DNA from: Brachypodius melanocephalos
Lineage: Eukaryota > Chordata > Aves > Passeriformes > Pycnonotidae
DNA: 64,000 bases
Assembly (NCBI GenBank): GCA_013398615.1
Contig: VZSR01003807.1
Span: 14,414,013-14,478,012, forward strand
Direction: 5' to 3'
Shown: one piece after another, positions 48,710 to 63,000 of the stretch
Numbering within the stretch: position 1 is the stretch's first letter
Layout: each line of letters starts with the position of its first letter
Position numbers and translations under genes: made by a program
The notes under the pieces: generated by a model
The model's input: the letters and a program-made list of their open reading frames with translations, nothing else
What the model was told of the DNA's origin: nothing
The model's database searches: none

Positions 48710-51700
48710 CTCATGATTGTCAGAAGAAAAACATATTTTCTAGGGGTTTTTATCAACCAAAGCAGAAAAGTAAGAAATACAACACTGCAACACTCTTAAG
48801 TGATGTGCCTTGGCAAGGCTGCTTTGACACATTGCAGCTGTCTGTAAAGTCTCCATCAGCTCAACACAGGAACACCTGGGGCTTCTGAATCTTTGTCAGA
48901 TAGTTGTGACCAAGGGCTGGGCTTTGGGAAATTATAGTGATTTATCTAACTGTTTCAGCAGCTTGTGAGGAGGCTTGAAAGTCCCAAATCTCTGGTATCC
49001 CCTCTGCTGTATGCAATGAGATAAAGCTTCTTTCAACAAGAATCCTTTCACCTTCCTTTTCTTTTTGAAGAATCCAGTGCATTTTTGAATGCTATGGAAA
49101 CTATAGCAGACCAGCCACTTGGACGTATTATCTTCTCCTTTGTTGCTTGCCAATCCTGTAGAGCAATCATGTCTCTGAAGATTAATGTCTGAAATTGAAA
49201 TACTGCTTCGTAATTTTGGTCTAGACAGGTCCTGATTTTGTTAGACACTTTCATTTCAAATTCCTAGATTATTACCTCTCCAGGCTCTCTACAGTTATTT
49301 TATTTGCTTGATTTATTATAGGGAGGGAATTCACACTGAATTCAGGCTGAGAACAGATTTTTCTATAAATGTAATTTCATATTTTCATTTAGTCTTCTGC
49401 TTCTTCTTTTTTGTTTCTCAGCTGTGGTTTTAAAAATAAGAGCTTGAAGGCTCCCCAGTAGTCCTTCAATGAAGTCAAAAGCCTTTCTTCTGTCAGAAGT
49501 CTGCTGCTGAGACAGAACTTAAGCTCTGCCTTTTGCTGCACAAGTGAAAGGCAAGAACAGGATCTTGAAAATAGAATTCAAAGACACTACAAACACCAGT
49601 GATCTTTATAAAAGGTAAAGGGAATAAAAACCCAAAAATAGACACCTAGTAAAACAATAAAGATACACTATGGATTTAAACTTGACCTATCCCTTAAAGA
49701 CAGAAGTCTGCAAATTACAACAAAGGCTTTATTTCTCAGTCACCTAGTAAAGGAATATCCATCTAAAAGACGGAGTTTATTAACTCTCCAATCATAACCA
49801 AGTGGCACCTTCAGTTTCTCAGGCAAGGTGTAGAGCTGGACAGCATGAAGAGGTTCTATTTTGTTGGTATTTTTCTCCATAGCCTTGTGTGGGTATCTAT
49901 GCTGGAATTAAAATACAAACAAAAAAATAAAAAATTAATTTAATTTCCTGGTAAAGATTTGTAGAACACAATGAAATGTGGTGTTTATAGTGTTCAGATC
50001 CTTATATATTTATAATTTATAGTTATAGATTTGTTAAGAGCCTTTTGATCTTTTTAGCCTTTGCAGAAAAGAAGTTGTGGGTAGTCCTCAGTTGTTGGCC
50101 TGACTAAAAAAAAGCTGGCATTTGTTGAACTCCAACAGAAGCTGCATCAGACATTTAAGTTTTCAAGTCCAAAATGTGTCCTTGGCAATTAAAATATATT
50201 TCATGGGCTCAGTCCTTTTTCTTTTTTTAATCTTCTTCAATAGATCCATTAATCCATTTACCCATTCAAATTACAGAATTCTCATTTCTATTCCTATTGA
50301 TCTGAGCAGTAATTTTCCCATCAGATTTAATGGTGCACTACAAGACTACAGATTCTCATCAGAATTAAGTCCCCTGATGCAACAGCTTTTATAAATTTAT
50401 GTAGGTCAAGTATGGCAGGCACAACACATGCAAGTTACCAGGGTCACAGATTCTCTTTCTAATGAAGCAGCATTTTTTTGTCTTCTTCTGCTCAAAATTG
50501 TTCTACACATCTGATTCACACAGTTTTGCTGTGACTACCTTGTGCCTTCTTTTCAGGTTACTGAGTTACTTTAGAAATGAAAAATAAACAAATATCATAA
50601 TTACATTTACAGTGAGAGTTTTTTTCAAAATCTCCAATATGTGAATTGTAGCACTTAAAACATACCTAAGCATCAAATAATTGGCTGATACCAGTGAATA
50701 TTCCTTTTAAGTGTGTTTAGTGTGAAATATATATTCCTTCAAGCATTTTGTATACCTTATTCTATACACCTTTTCTTCTGTATATCTTAGTATTTGGGCT
50801 TGGTATGCAACATTGCCTAATTAAGTCTATCACTTGCATTATATCACCATGCTGATGGCACCATTGATTTTCAAAGAATCTCCAAATTGAAATTATATAT
50901 ATTAACTGTATAGATTTATGTATGTAAATATTCTTGATATTTTTGATGGCTGTTTATGATAATCTTGTATATCTCTGGGCATTTTAAAAGTCTTCCTTTT
51001 AGCCTGAGATATTAAGTTGTCACATGTCTATTCATGTTTCTTTTTGTAGATATTATTACTATGTTCTTTATGAACATTATTCTCTAACTCAACAGAAGGC
51101 AGAGAAGCAGCAGATATGAAAGGCCCACATCATCCAGAAAACTTGTGCATACCTAGAGATATCTAAAAGACACAATTTGCTTCAGAAATTCAGTGTTCAG
51201 TAGCTAAGAGGCTGCAACCCTGATTTTGCTAAAACCTAAAGGCAATTCTGAAAAAAAAACCCGAACCATAAAAACTTTTAGAACAATCCTTGAAAGAGAA
51301 ATAGGTTTCCAGATTGATTGAAGTTATGCATTTCAAAACAACAACAACAAAAAGAAACAAAAAACCCACACAGAAAATATTTTGAGAAAGAAACCTCTGG
51401 TATCTTATGCCAATATCAAAGATTAGTAATTGATAATTGGCATCAATCTGTTATTGTTTGCAACCTGGTTAAAATTACCAGGGAACAAGTTTCTCCATCG
51501 TGAAACAGAGGAACATATTGTCTTTTGTCTCCTGGAGCACCACATGCTGGAAACCTTCAGAAAAAGATAAAAGAGTGGGTGGATCAGGCTGATCCAGTAT
51601 AATAGTTTCTGAACCAGTATTGGAATTGCAGTTTGATCTCTAATAGTGCAATTTACAGAATAAATTGACTTTGGGAACTTAAGAAGGTGCTGTCCCCCCC

Positions 51701-51850
51701 CTCCTCCCAGTCTTTGATGTCTTGTCCTTATTCCCATTCAACACCCTGTGCGGAACAATTGATTTTGCAGGCCATTCAGATAGCACCCAATTTATATGTG
51801 ATTTTTTAGGGCACTGCACAAAATTAATTTCTGAATCCAATATAACTTTT
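48710..51850. other. Unique AT-rich DNA, nothing recognised
   Basis: No gene or repeat family was recognised. ORFs near 48932-49254 overlap each other in different frames without splice support. Confidence 0.5.
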
Positions 51851-51859
51851 CAATTTTAT

Positions 51860-51990
51860 AGACTAGTTTATGTTTGAAAGTACCTATGAATGTCATCTTG
51901 TCCAATTCCCTACCCATGTAAGTTATTCTGCTTACACATTGTCTGGAGAGACACTGGACTTAGTAGTACTGAGAGCTCCAACCTCTTTGA
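51860..51990 (-). mobile_element. Old CR1 3'-end fragment, antisense
   Basis: The plus strand reads TTTGAAAGTACCTATGAATG followed by TCATCTTGTCCAATTCCC. This matches the CR1 3'UTR text in which a short tail is followed by a GACCTCTGGAGATCATCTAGTCCAA-like sequence. It decays soon after. Edges are approximate. Confidence 0.5.
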
Positions 51991-51999
51991 AAAATTTTC

Positions 52000-54900
52000 C
52001 TTGTTTTGATTTTCATGTGGTGCATCACCTTTTCTTGAAGAGGTGATGCAGGAAGAACATTAGCCTGAAGTGCTTCCCACATGTTCGGAGAATTTCTTGT
52101 GTTTCCAAAGTCACAGCTCTGTGAGCAAATTTCCTTCAAAGTTTTCTGCCACTTCTGAGTACACTAGATAGAGCATGAGATGGATTTCATCCCCACATGC
52201 CTTGAGCATCAGCATGGTAGCAAGGCCAAGTCAGATTTCTATTGACACATCTTTTCCTTCTGAAAAAATTAGCCCTTGCTTGTCCCATGATTAAACACCT
52301 GAGATATTTTCTGCAAGCTTGTCAATGTAAATTAGGTTGCTTTGATGGGAATCTCATTAGCACCCACTGCCCTTTGAAGTGCTAACACCTCGAAATTGTG
52401 GCCACGAAAACAACACACAACCACTCTTTCCCCACTCTTCTGCATCTCATATGCATCAGAGCAAAGTAAATGCAATATGAAATCAAATGCTACCCCTGGT
52501 TTCATCCCCTTAAGCTCATCCAGATAGATTGCTTTGCTCCATCTTGCTGTGACCCTTCTTGATTTATGGGGAGCATAATAGTATAAGACATTGACCAAAG
52601 ATGTTCTTGCTGGATAAATTAGCATCTCAAGGCCATATCCTCATACTGTTTGTGCAAATAGAAATCCAAAATTATTCTATGAATATAAGTGAGATTGAAA
52701 TATGCTGCTTCTTTTTGCCTCACTTTCTTCAGTGTATTTAATTCTAAACCATCTTTATAATATGCAATAAAAGAATCACTGTGTTCTGTTCTTTTCCAGG
52801 CTCCATGCTATTGCTTCGATTTTCATGGCAGTAGATGATTTTTCGTTTGGATCAGAATATCCAGCGAATTGTCTGTTTCACCAGGGACAGAGGCCCAGGG
52901 ACAGCTGCCTGCAGCTGGGCTTTTCCTCATTGATCTACATGGAAAACCTGCACTCCCAAACACAGCAGCACACTGAGGGATGCTTGCACAAATGTAAATG
53001 AGACCTAAATGCATGATGCACTGAACAACAGCTTAAACAAGATTTTATTCTTTGCTGTTAGCTTGTGCAGTGTGTCTGTCTAGGGAACATCAGCAGCAAA
53101 CGCCTGTTAGACTGATGGATGAAGAACTGTAGTGTTTTAGTGCCTTCTTGTGCTGATGCCTAGAAGTGCAGGTAAGTGAAACAAGATGAATTTCGTTCTG
53201 CTCAGACATAAAAAAGGAACAAACTGCTGCTGCATTTTTCAGGTCTTTGCTAATAATACTCAACAACCTCAAAATTCTCAGATAAATAGGTTTCTTTCTT
53301 CAGTGACAAAAAAGCATTTTAACTCAGTCAGCAGCCACTGTAATAGTTGGCTCGAAGAATCCAAACAAACTCATTTTATACTAAAAATGCCTGTGCTGAA
53401 AAAAGGTGTTGCCTGGAAAGGTATGATGCTACAGTAATTGCTCTTACTCCTTCAGACCCCACAAGTGTCTTGCTCAGAGTTGTACCCAGATAAAGTCAGC
53501 CACATGGAAAAGCCTCCCTTTGTTGTGAGCTGGATATTCAGGTCAGTGATGCTCATGAATAGAATTTAGGCAAACTTCATAACCACATAACCATGTGAGA
53601 GGGAAGAATTGGAAGTGAGTTAGAAGAACTAAGGAAAGAGGGGCTGAACTGAATGCACAACGCCATCACATTGCTCCTGAGAAAGCAAAGGGCAGCACCA
53701 TTTCCCTCAGTGGGTTCAGGATGCAGCACTTCATCCTCTCCTTCGGGCATAACCATGACAACTCCCAGCCTAGCTCCCTGCTTCAGAGAAAGAACACAAA
53801 CATCCAAGTCCCTCTAGATTCACCTTTTTTTTTTTTTTTCTGTCCGCTTAACTGGGAAATGCAGAGAAGTTAGAGTTTTGCAGACTAAAGCTTCCTTTGC
53901 AATATGAGAGCAAATCCCTCCTTCTCTCAAATCCCTACCTGCAGGGCTCAGTATCCAGTCAGGTTTCACTCAAGGGTACAGTCAAAAGGCTTAAGAAACA
54001 GATGGCAAGTAAGATTACCTAATCCATTCTCTTCATAAGTTATTTTGAAATTTTCAGGCTACACATCAACAATGTCAACAGTGTCACTGTTTGAGAATTG
54101 TTTATAGTCTGAAAAAGTACTTTTCTACCTTCCTTATTATGGAATTTTCCATTTTCTCCTGAAATATGTTGCAGGGAGAAACAGTGGTGTTAAGATAACA
54201 TATCTTTCTGAGGTATAAGCCTGCTACATACTGCATAAAATATAATGAACTGAATTATAGAAAAGAAAATATATACAGAATCTGGAAACATAGATCAAAT
54301 GTATGGTCTGTTAATCCCTGGAACATGCTCAAAGAAAATCCCAGGGGAAATTCCAGATCTTGAATAATTTTGAATACAGTGGCATTTTAAAATGCAGCTT
54401 GGTAACATGTTGAAGATTGCTGAGGCTCAATTACTCCACAGGCCTCTATTCTCAAGATGTCCCTGACAGCTGTCAGCCCTGAACATTCAGCCTGAGAGCT
54501 GAGGTACAGGCTTGATTATTTCCACTTTGCACATTGTCACCAGCAATAAAGATTGTCCCACATGAATTATGTCCCCAGAGATAGCTGTGTCAGTTCTGTG
54601 GCTTTGCACAGGTGCAGTTATTGAAGGCATTGGAAATCTTTCTTCTGCTGAGCCATGAGAATTAATGGATCCTACAGATCCTATATTCCTTCCATATAGC
54701 AGCCCAGGGTCACAAGAAAGAAACAATTCCAGGAACACAGAGTTCCTGGAGCTTTGGTTTAGGAAGATTTCATTAATTATTTCAGTTAGCCAAGAAAACA
54801 TTTATCTTTTCATTACAAAACAGTAAAAGGAATGAACTGCATTTCTGTGTGGTAAAATGAAACTATTTTTACAGAGCCACCAAAGTTTACTCTAAATTAA

Positions 54901-55930
54901 ATATCCTGACATTTTCCTGCACAAGAAATAGTAATTTGCTCACAGAAGATAGACACAAAAACTTAATGCACATTTCCAAATCTAATTACTATTAAGTTCT
55001 CTACCAGTTTAGGATGTACTTCAGAAGATGTTTATAAAAAGCCTTATTTTTAAAGGGTATACTTATTTCATTGAGAGTATTCTTCCATCAGGCCTCCAGC
55101 AAGCTAATCAATTAAAGCCTCTTTGGAACAATAGCAACAACAACAAAAAAGTACCAATCCATTTGGGTCACTGTGTGAAATAAAAATGTCATTATTGTGG
55201 GAGTTCTTTTGTTCAAATGCAGAAATATGCCTCAGCCTGGAGCCAGTTTTCCGCAGGTCAAGACATCAGCTGATGCCAGTTTGAAGCAAGTCATTTTATT
55301 TTGCAGTAAAATGGAAAGAGGAGATGCCAGTCCTCTTAACACAATGGTTCTCTTCTTACTCCAAATAAAGGCCCAGCTACTGCCAAAACATTTCACTACT
55401 AATATTCTTAGCATTTTCTTCAGCTCTGTTTTCCACCACAATAGAAAGTGGTTTCAAAAAGAGGCCTTAATCAATCACATTTTAACAAGTTTCAGTGGAA
55501 GAAGTTCCTTTGTAATTTTGATTCTCAAGAAGTTTACAACACTTTGAGGGCAACAAAGATAAATTAAGAACCATTTCAATCTTAACACAAGATTATGGAA
55601 AAATTCAAAAGAGAAATAACATGTTGTCTACTATTGACCAAGACAATTCTTCGAAAGGTCTGCAGTAGTTTGTGCATCCTATTTATATCAACATACATAT
55701 TTATACAAAGGTCTAGCTATTATCCAGGTATGAGAACTCCACTATTAAATCTTGGATTCCAACCCAGTAGAGGGCATTGTAAGTATATTCTCAAAAGCTA
55801 TTCTATTATGCAAAGCCAGAGATTTCCTACATCATCACTTCCGCTGCTAGTTACTTAGAAAGAACAAGAAATTATCTCCCTTCTATGGAAGAAACAGCCA
55901 GGCCTTGGGGAAGAAGGGTATGCACCATTC
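52000..55930. other. Unique DNA, no supported gene
   Basis: A plus-strand donor-like GTAAGT at about 53172 follows an acceptor-like site near 53070, but all frames between are interrupted, so at most a non-coding exon could exist. Nothing else was recognised. Confidence 0.45.
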
Positions 55931-55949
55931 TCCTTGTGTGTTGTACTTA

Positions 55950-56200
55950 GGGCAATAAGCATTGGGTGCAAATCTGAGCAAAGTAAATCATTCTTAAGCA
56001 TAAGAAAAAATCTTCCAAGAGCAAAGACAGTGCAGCATCAGAGTAGACTTCCTCAATGTGGGGTGTTTATCACTGGAGGTCTCTAAGAACAGATTAGGCA
56101 GATGTCTGTAAGGAATGGGTTAGGGATCCCCCTTGGAAACAGCATGGAATAAGCAAGCTCTTGAGATCCCTTACAGCCATGTTTCCTATGACTGGTTCCA
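55950..56200 (+). mobile_element. Old CR1 3'-end fragment, sense
   Basis: The plus strand keeps the order of the ancient CR1 3' end: CACTGGAGGTCTCTAAGAAC, AGATTAGGCAGATGTCTGT, then CTCTTGAGATCCCTTACAGCC and TTTCCTATGA. Together these read like the standard 'gaggtttttaagaacaggttagac ... gaggtcccttccagccc' text. It is diverged but clear. Confidence 0.7.
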
Positions 56201-56209
56201 GTACTAAGG

Positions 56210-57565
56210 GGTTTCTCAGGCATACCATAGACATTTCTTAAATAGGTTATTGAAATTCGGGTACAAAAGCCCAAAATAACCTCCCCTCCTAGTTTTGGAA
56301 GAGGAATGCTGTCACATAATAACAGAATGAATATTATATTAGAGAGACATGCCTACATAGGTGAAGAATAGTACCCATTTCAGAAATGGCATTTGATCTC
56401 TGTGCACACTTAGGTCAATAGAGTCACATTAAATTTATGATTACGTGTGGCAATCAAGAAATGAGTGTTAAGGAAAACAGAAAAGTACACAGCTAGGAAA
56501 TGTATTAAAATTGCTTTCATCAAAGGTTTTCTTGTTTAATCCTTTTTCTGTAAAGTTTAAATTATACCTGACTGTTTGATAAAAAATTTCCAAAGGAGAA
56601 AAGAAAAAGAATATCTTATTAATATTCTTTCTTTCAACCTGTACTTGTCCGTGGGATTGCCCCAACTGAGGTGAAGGATCTTGCAAATCTGAAAAAAAGA
56701 AGTTATTCTGTGCAGAATACTCTTAAAGAATCTTCTGGAAGTGTCACAATCAAACATCCAAAGTGGAATGGCAATCAAAAGAGATATAAAACTGTATATG
56801 CGATACTTTAACCATTGAGTAAGTCTACACTACTAAAGCAGAATTGGAAAGAATAGAAGAAAAATGTATTTTGCATTTGCACCTGGGAAAAGTCCATTCT
56901 TCGATTTTGTGTTCTTTTTTGCTTGTTGATATTCAGAGAGCCACAAATGCAGGCACAGTGGTAAAACAGGAGGAGACCTGAGGTTCAGATTAAGAGAAAG
57001 TGAACAAGTGCATAGGAGAAAGCAAAGGGAAAAGGAGGAAAACAGCAGGAGACGGAAAGCACAGGAAAGTATCTGGGCTCACTTTAATTTACACCATTCT
57101 AGAAGGTGTTCAAGCCTCCGAGGGAAACAGTAAAAGAGATTCATTGTAACAGGTATAGCTTATTAATCTACCCTCGGAAGAAAAATTGATTTTTCTTAAA
57201 GAGGAGGGGAAAAGTGGTTTACAGAAACGTATCTCCATGGAATACAATTCACGCATGGAAATTATTGCTGCAGGCTATTCTATTGGAAAACTGTGCATGA
57301 AATAAAAGATCAGCTTTGAAGCTTAGTCTGGTATAGACAACACTGTGATAGTTACCCATGTTTTCCTTCACCCTGTGAAGCATATAATAATTATCAACTA
57401 TGTTTTTGAAGAAAATTTTACATCATGGGACACAATTATATACAAAATATTTGTGTTTCACCCATCTGGAGCATCCCTCTGCCAAGGGAAGAGAATACCA
57501 GGTTTAGAGGAACCTGGGACAGGAGTAGTACTAGTAAGGTCTTTGCAAATTTTTTCTTTGTTTAT
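56210..57565. other. Unique AT-rich DNA, nothing recognised
   Basis: Only short ORFs with biased composition. No repeat was recognised. Confidence 0.5.
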
Positions 57566-57570
57566 TGTCG

Positions 57571-57742
57571 AATCATAGAATGTTTAGCATTAGAAAGAAC
57601 CTTGAAGTACTGATCCCCTTCCCACAGCCAGCAACACTCTACACTAGACTATGCCTAAAGCCCCCTGCAGCCTCACCAGGAACATTTCCAGGGATGGGAC
57701 ATTCACAGCTTCTCTGGGCAGCCTGCTCCAGTATCTGGGGAT
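57571..57742 (-). mobile_element. Short CR1 3'-end fragment, antisense
   Basis: It starts AATCATAGAATG (the reversed CR1 tail) and keeps 3'UTR text such as ACAGCTTCTCTGGGCAGCCT before breaking off at about 57742. Only the last 170 bases of the LINE are present. Confidence 0.88.
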
Positions 57743-58050
57743 CTGTATTGTAGAAAGTGATGTTCATCCTATATAAATAGCTTCATTATTTGGGTGTGAC
57801 CCTTCACTGTTCAGGCCATTCAAGGCAGTTATGTTTCCAATTTTCAGACATATATTTGTAGGAAACTAGTCTGAATTAGTTCTGGTACTCACACCAGTCC
57901 AGTGAAAGAGATAAGCAGAGATGCTCACTCAGTCCTAAAACTGGTGGCTAAAATACAAGCAATGCCTTTAAGGAGATGACCTAATTTCTCCAAAGACTAC
58001 AGGGAGAGCTATAAGTATTTTAGATCAGATAATGAACATTTAGGCAGTTA

Positions 58051-60000
58051 CGGAATCACAAAATCAAAGAATGGGCAAGGTTGGAAGGGACCACAGTGGG
58101 TCATCTGGTCCAACCTCCCTGCTCCATCAGGGTCATCCTAGAGCACATGGCACAGGATTGTGTCCAGGCTGCTCTTGAGTATCTCCAGCGGGGAAGATTC
58201 CACAATATCTCTAGACAATCTGTTCCAGTGCTCAGTCACCCACACAGTAAACTTTTTCCTCATGTCGCCTATTATCCTTTTTTTTGCCACCAGCAAGAAG
58301 AGCCTGGAAACCTCCTCTGGACATCATTCTTTCAGATATTTATAGACATTGGTGAATTCTTCTCTCAGTTTCCTCTTTTCCAGGCTGAACAGGCCCAGCT
58401 CCCTCAGCCTTTCCTTGTAAAAGAGGTACTCCAGCCCCTTCATCATCTTCATTGCCCTCTGCTGGACCTGTTCCAAGGACTCCATGTCTCTCTGATGCTG
58501 AAGAGCCCAGAACTGGACACAGCTCTCCAGACGAGGCCTCACCAGGACTGAGCAGAGGAGCAGGATCACCTTCCTCAACCTGCTGGCAATGCTCTTCCTA
58601 AGACACCATTGGCCTTCTTGGCCACACACTGCTGGCTCAGGGACAGCTTGTTTTCTACCAGGACCCCCAGATCCTTCTCTGCAGAGCTGCTTCCCAGCAG
58701 ATCAGCCTCCAGCCTGTCCTGGTGCCTGGGGTTGTTCTTCCTCAGGGACAGGATCCTGCATTTGCCTTTGCTGAACTTCAGACAGCTCCTCTATGCTCCT
58801 CTCTCCAGCTTGTCAAGGCCCTTCTGAAGGGCTGCACAGACCTCTGAGCCAGCTTTCTGTCATCAGCAAACTCTCCAAGGAGGCATCTGTCCCTTTTTCC
58901 AAGTCATTGATATTCATTGAATTCAAGGTAAGCAATACTGTGCCCAGTATGGAACATTGTGGGACACCACTATTGACAGACCTCCAACTAGACCCTGTGC
59001 CACTGATTGTGTCCCTCTGGAATCTGCTGTGCTTTGAGCTAATTCTTAATCCATCCCACTAACCACTCATCCAGGCCATGCTTGCTGAGTTGGTCAATCA
59101 GGATATTGTGAAAGACAGTGTCTACAGCGCTGCTGAAGTCAAGGTAGACAATATCCACTGCTCTCCTTTCATCCACCAAGGCAGTTGTTTCATTGCAGAA
59201 GGCAATCATAGTCATTAGGAATGATCTACATTTAGTGAATCCATACTGACTGCTCCTGATCATCTGCTTGTTCTTCAAGTAGTTAGAGATGGCCTCCAGA
59301 ATGAAGTACCCTATCACCTTTCCAGGGATTGAGGTGTGGCTGATTTGACTGCCATTTTCTGGGTCCTCCTTCTTGCCCTTCAGACCAGGGTGACATTTGC
59401 TTTCTTCCATTCCTCAGGCATCTCTCCTGACTGCCACCACCTTTTGAAGATGATTGTGAGTGGCCTCGGTATAGGGTCTATCAACTCTCTCAACACTTGT
59501 GGATGCATCTCATCAGGGCCCACAGACCTGTGGATATCAGATTTGGCTAGGTGTTCTCTAACCCAATCCTCTTGGACCAAGGGAATCTTCCTTCTGACAT
59601 TCCTTTACCCTGGTTGTCTGTGTCAGAGATTCCTGAGAGCTGGTGTTGTCAATGAAGAACAATGAAAAGAAAGGCATTCAATAACTCTGCTTTCCCTGCA
59701 TCCTCTGTCACCAGGGTGTCCCTCCATTTAGTAATGGGTTCATGTAATCCTTTGTTTTTCTCTTGTTAGTGATGTATTTGAAAAAGCCCTTCTTCTTGTC
59801 CTTGACATCCTTGGCCAAATTTAAATCCAGAGGGGCCTTTGTTGTCTCATTTCTACTTACTCTGACAGCCTCTCTGTATTCTTTCCAAGTGGCCTGACCC
59901 TGCTTCAATCTCCTGGGTGTTCTTTCCTTGTGCCTCAGTAATGACAGTACTTTATTCATCTTCTGACCTTTGCCCAAGTTCTTGATCATCAGGATGCAAC
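58051..60000 (-). mobile_element. Longest CR1 LINE copy in the window, 5'-truncated, antisense
   Basis: The plus strand begins with a decayed CR1 tail and standard 3'UTR text (AGGTTGGAAGGGACCACAG). Going up, the minus strand encodes in order: an N-terminal linker (KGFFKYITNKRKTKDYMNPL), the RT palm start (VGPDEMHPQVLREL..MPEEWKKANVTLV), and YGFTKCRSF..VYLDFSSAVDTVFHN. The catalytic FADD box is at about 58859-58870, followed by the C-terminal domain with SLEQVQQRAMKMMKGLEYLF. The reading frame is shifted several times and stopped often, so the copy is dead. About 1.95 kb of the usual 4.5 kb element is kept. The endonuclease domain and ORF1 are missing. Confidence 0.95.
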
Positions 60001-63000
60001 ATTCTTGAGCCTAAAGGAAGTGACTCTTGGATAACATATTCTCTTGGACCCTTCTTCCTTGCAGCGCCTGTTTCCATAGGATTTTTCCAAGAAAAAATTA
60101 AAACAAATTAAATTTGATCTCCAATTAAATGAAGATTAATCACTCCATTAAGGTCACATCCTCCTTAGTCACCAAATTCAATTTGATATATTTATCATAG
60201 TATATAATTTTATGTATCTATACTTAATATACGTAACATACGTAGTTACACTATACATATATATATATATACACACTGTACAGCAGCTCCGTTAAGAGAG
60301 AGCTCTAATTCTAGCCAGTGATATTTCATCTACTTTATAAAAATCAGAGAGGTTTGGGTGTTGAGGCTGAAGAACCTACTTCATGCGGCTATTCGTGTCT
60401 GCACCAACACCCACTCGGGTTCTATGCAGAAAACAAGGTGACCTTGACTTAACTGCTTTCCTTGCAAGGATGCTTAGTTGAAGGTGTTTGGTTTTGGGGT
60501 TTTGGTTTTTTTTCTGGATTTTCACCATGATTATAACAGTGTGGTAATCCCATTTAATGCAAGGAATGGAATATTGGGTCATCTACAATTCATATCATGA
60601 CAATAACAAAGGAATGACTTGTCTGTGGTGCTAAGTCCCAATGTGTGTGGCAGCTGAGGCACTCAATAGACACAGTACTTTCAGAAGTTCATCATGCTTC
60701 TGCCTGATTCTGAGCTCCTAAATGTGATCATGCAACATTTTGTTGCATCTGTGAGCACACCTACCTAATGATAATGATCATAATAATAAACTCTACTGCC
60801 CTTTTGAAAGAGCCACGTCCCACTTGTCAAAGCACTTAAAATGTTTGCTGAAGATGTAGTCAACTAATGCTTCTGAAAAGTTCCTGATATTCTACAGATG
60901 TTAAATGACCCCCCACTACATTCACTTCTGAACACAGTCTCCAACAGGATTACTTAATCACAAAAGTAATCACAAAAGGAAGAGGGGTGTAGAAAAAGGA
61001 GAGAGGGAAACATTTGAAATTAGGCTCTGTCACAATTTGAATGTAGACCTGTCCCTGGATTAAAACTGATCATGTATTAAAAAAAAAAATTCAAAACCCT
61101 TATCAAGCAGAATAAATATTGTAACCTTACCTCTGTTTCTCTCAGAATAAGAAATATCACACTGACTGAAATCTTTCCTTCTGTTTCAAGGATAATACCC
61201 ACAGGAATATTTTATTCATTTTTAATTAGTTAAACAAAGTCCACTGACGACCAGAAACAAACAAACAAAAAAGGTCCTTTAAAATCTTTTAGGAATTTGA
61301 TTTTGCTCATTTTGTATGAAAGGCAACAAAGCACCATGAGAACAGCAACATATAAGAGTACACTATACCGTAAGGGGTTAATATATGAGCAGAATCAGAG
61401 CTAAAAGTGTTTTCAGCTGAGCCTACTTACCGATCCACTCAAAAAAATTAGCTTTTAATGTTTTTGAGTTAATTTTCACTCAGCTTTAGTTGTAGCTTTG
61501 CTCAGCTTTGTAAGACACTTGAATAATTAGTGACAAATTTTATAAAAATATGCTTGCCTTCCTTGGAAAAATGCTGCTGTAGTTACTCGCAAGAACATCT
61601 ACACACTTAACTCCTCTTGAAAATCCCGGTAGGTGCATATCTGCATATTTTCATACTTAGATACTTGTGTGAATTTGCATCATAATTAAATTTTCTAATG
61701 TTGAAGGATTTTTTTAAAAAGGGACAGACTATGAGTATCAAGTGCTCAGCTTGAACCATTGATTATTTTTATTTGCTATCTTGCCCAGACCCTCCCATTC
61801 TTTTCTGCCTTCTGATTTAATATTTAAAAATTGTTAAGCAATTATTGTCGATTTAGAGGAAAACAGGCTTGTACAATAGTTATGATCCTTACAGGATTTC
61901 ATTCTAGAATACCAGGAAAGCTTTGGCACTACATGTACATATTTCTATAAATGAGAGCTATACAGAGGTAATTTGTAAGTCCCTACCATAGTGTCTCATG
62001 TGACCCCAAAGAAAACCTTTTGAATTCTGGACATTACAACTACTGATTCAGGAGCCAAATAGGCATGTTGTACTCAGTGAAGTAAGCTAATTTTCATGGT
62101 CTAAATATCTAAGGAGTTCTTCTGTGTGACCCATTAAAAAACTTTCCCAATATTTAAGAGTGTCAGAGGGAGACAACGTCAAGAGCACTTAGATATCTTG
62201 ATGCACCACTGTAAGGTAACCAGGGCTGGATTTCAAGATCATCTTCATTGTGTTTATAGCTGAGGACTTTCTGAGATCATCAGAGTATTTATAAGTTACT
62301 CTATGGTATAATTTTATAGCACTCTATAAAATAGGTTTATTTGAGGCATTCATTTACTTAAACATACTCAGTTAGAAGTGATTGTGTTGTAATTTCTAAG
62401 AAATATTTTCTAACCAGAAAACTCTTTTCAGTGTTGTTAAAAATGTGATGTACAGCTGACCCTATCTACCTCAACTTTGGCTAAGAAACTGTAGTTTCAG
62501 CCTGAAACATTTTCTTTTTAGATGGTAATAAACTGGCAAGTCTTATGTTTCTGTGACAATTGTTAACGACTGTGAATATATTGTGTTACGCAGTTTAATG
62601 TTAAACTGGGCATGAGTTTTGTTAAATACGTGAGTCGGTATCTCAGTTTTGCTTTTCTTTTCTAAAATGTACATTTTAAATTTGTTTTGTTTTTTAACAC
62701 ATAAATTTCCACTTATTTCTGTGGCTAAGTGCTTCATGTATTGAAATATGCAGTCATTTTCATAATTCTGATGGCATTAACCTCACTACTTGAGGCAAAA
62801 ATTTCAGAAAGCGGCTTGAAAGAGATGAATTTCCACTAAACAATTATTTTTCTAGAATCTTGAAATAAGCTTATTGCGAGAATTTATCTGCTTGTCTGAT
62901 GATAGCAATTAAGTCAACATGACTCCCATGAGGAAAAAACAGTTTACAATTCTTAAGAATAATGGCCTGAAATTCTAGAGGGAGACATTTTCCCACTTAG

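Noticed and set aside
58081..58551. 156-codon plus-strand ORF
   Set aside because: It is the antisense shadow of the CR1 3' region and C-terminal RT on the minus strand.
59336..59665. 109-codon plus-strand ORF
   Set aside because: It lies antisense to the CR1 reverse-transcriptase region.
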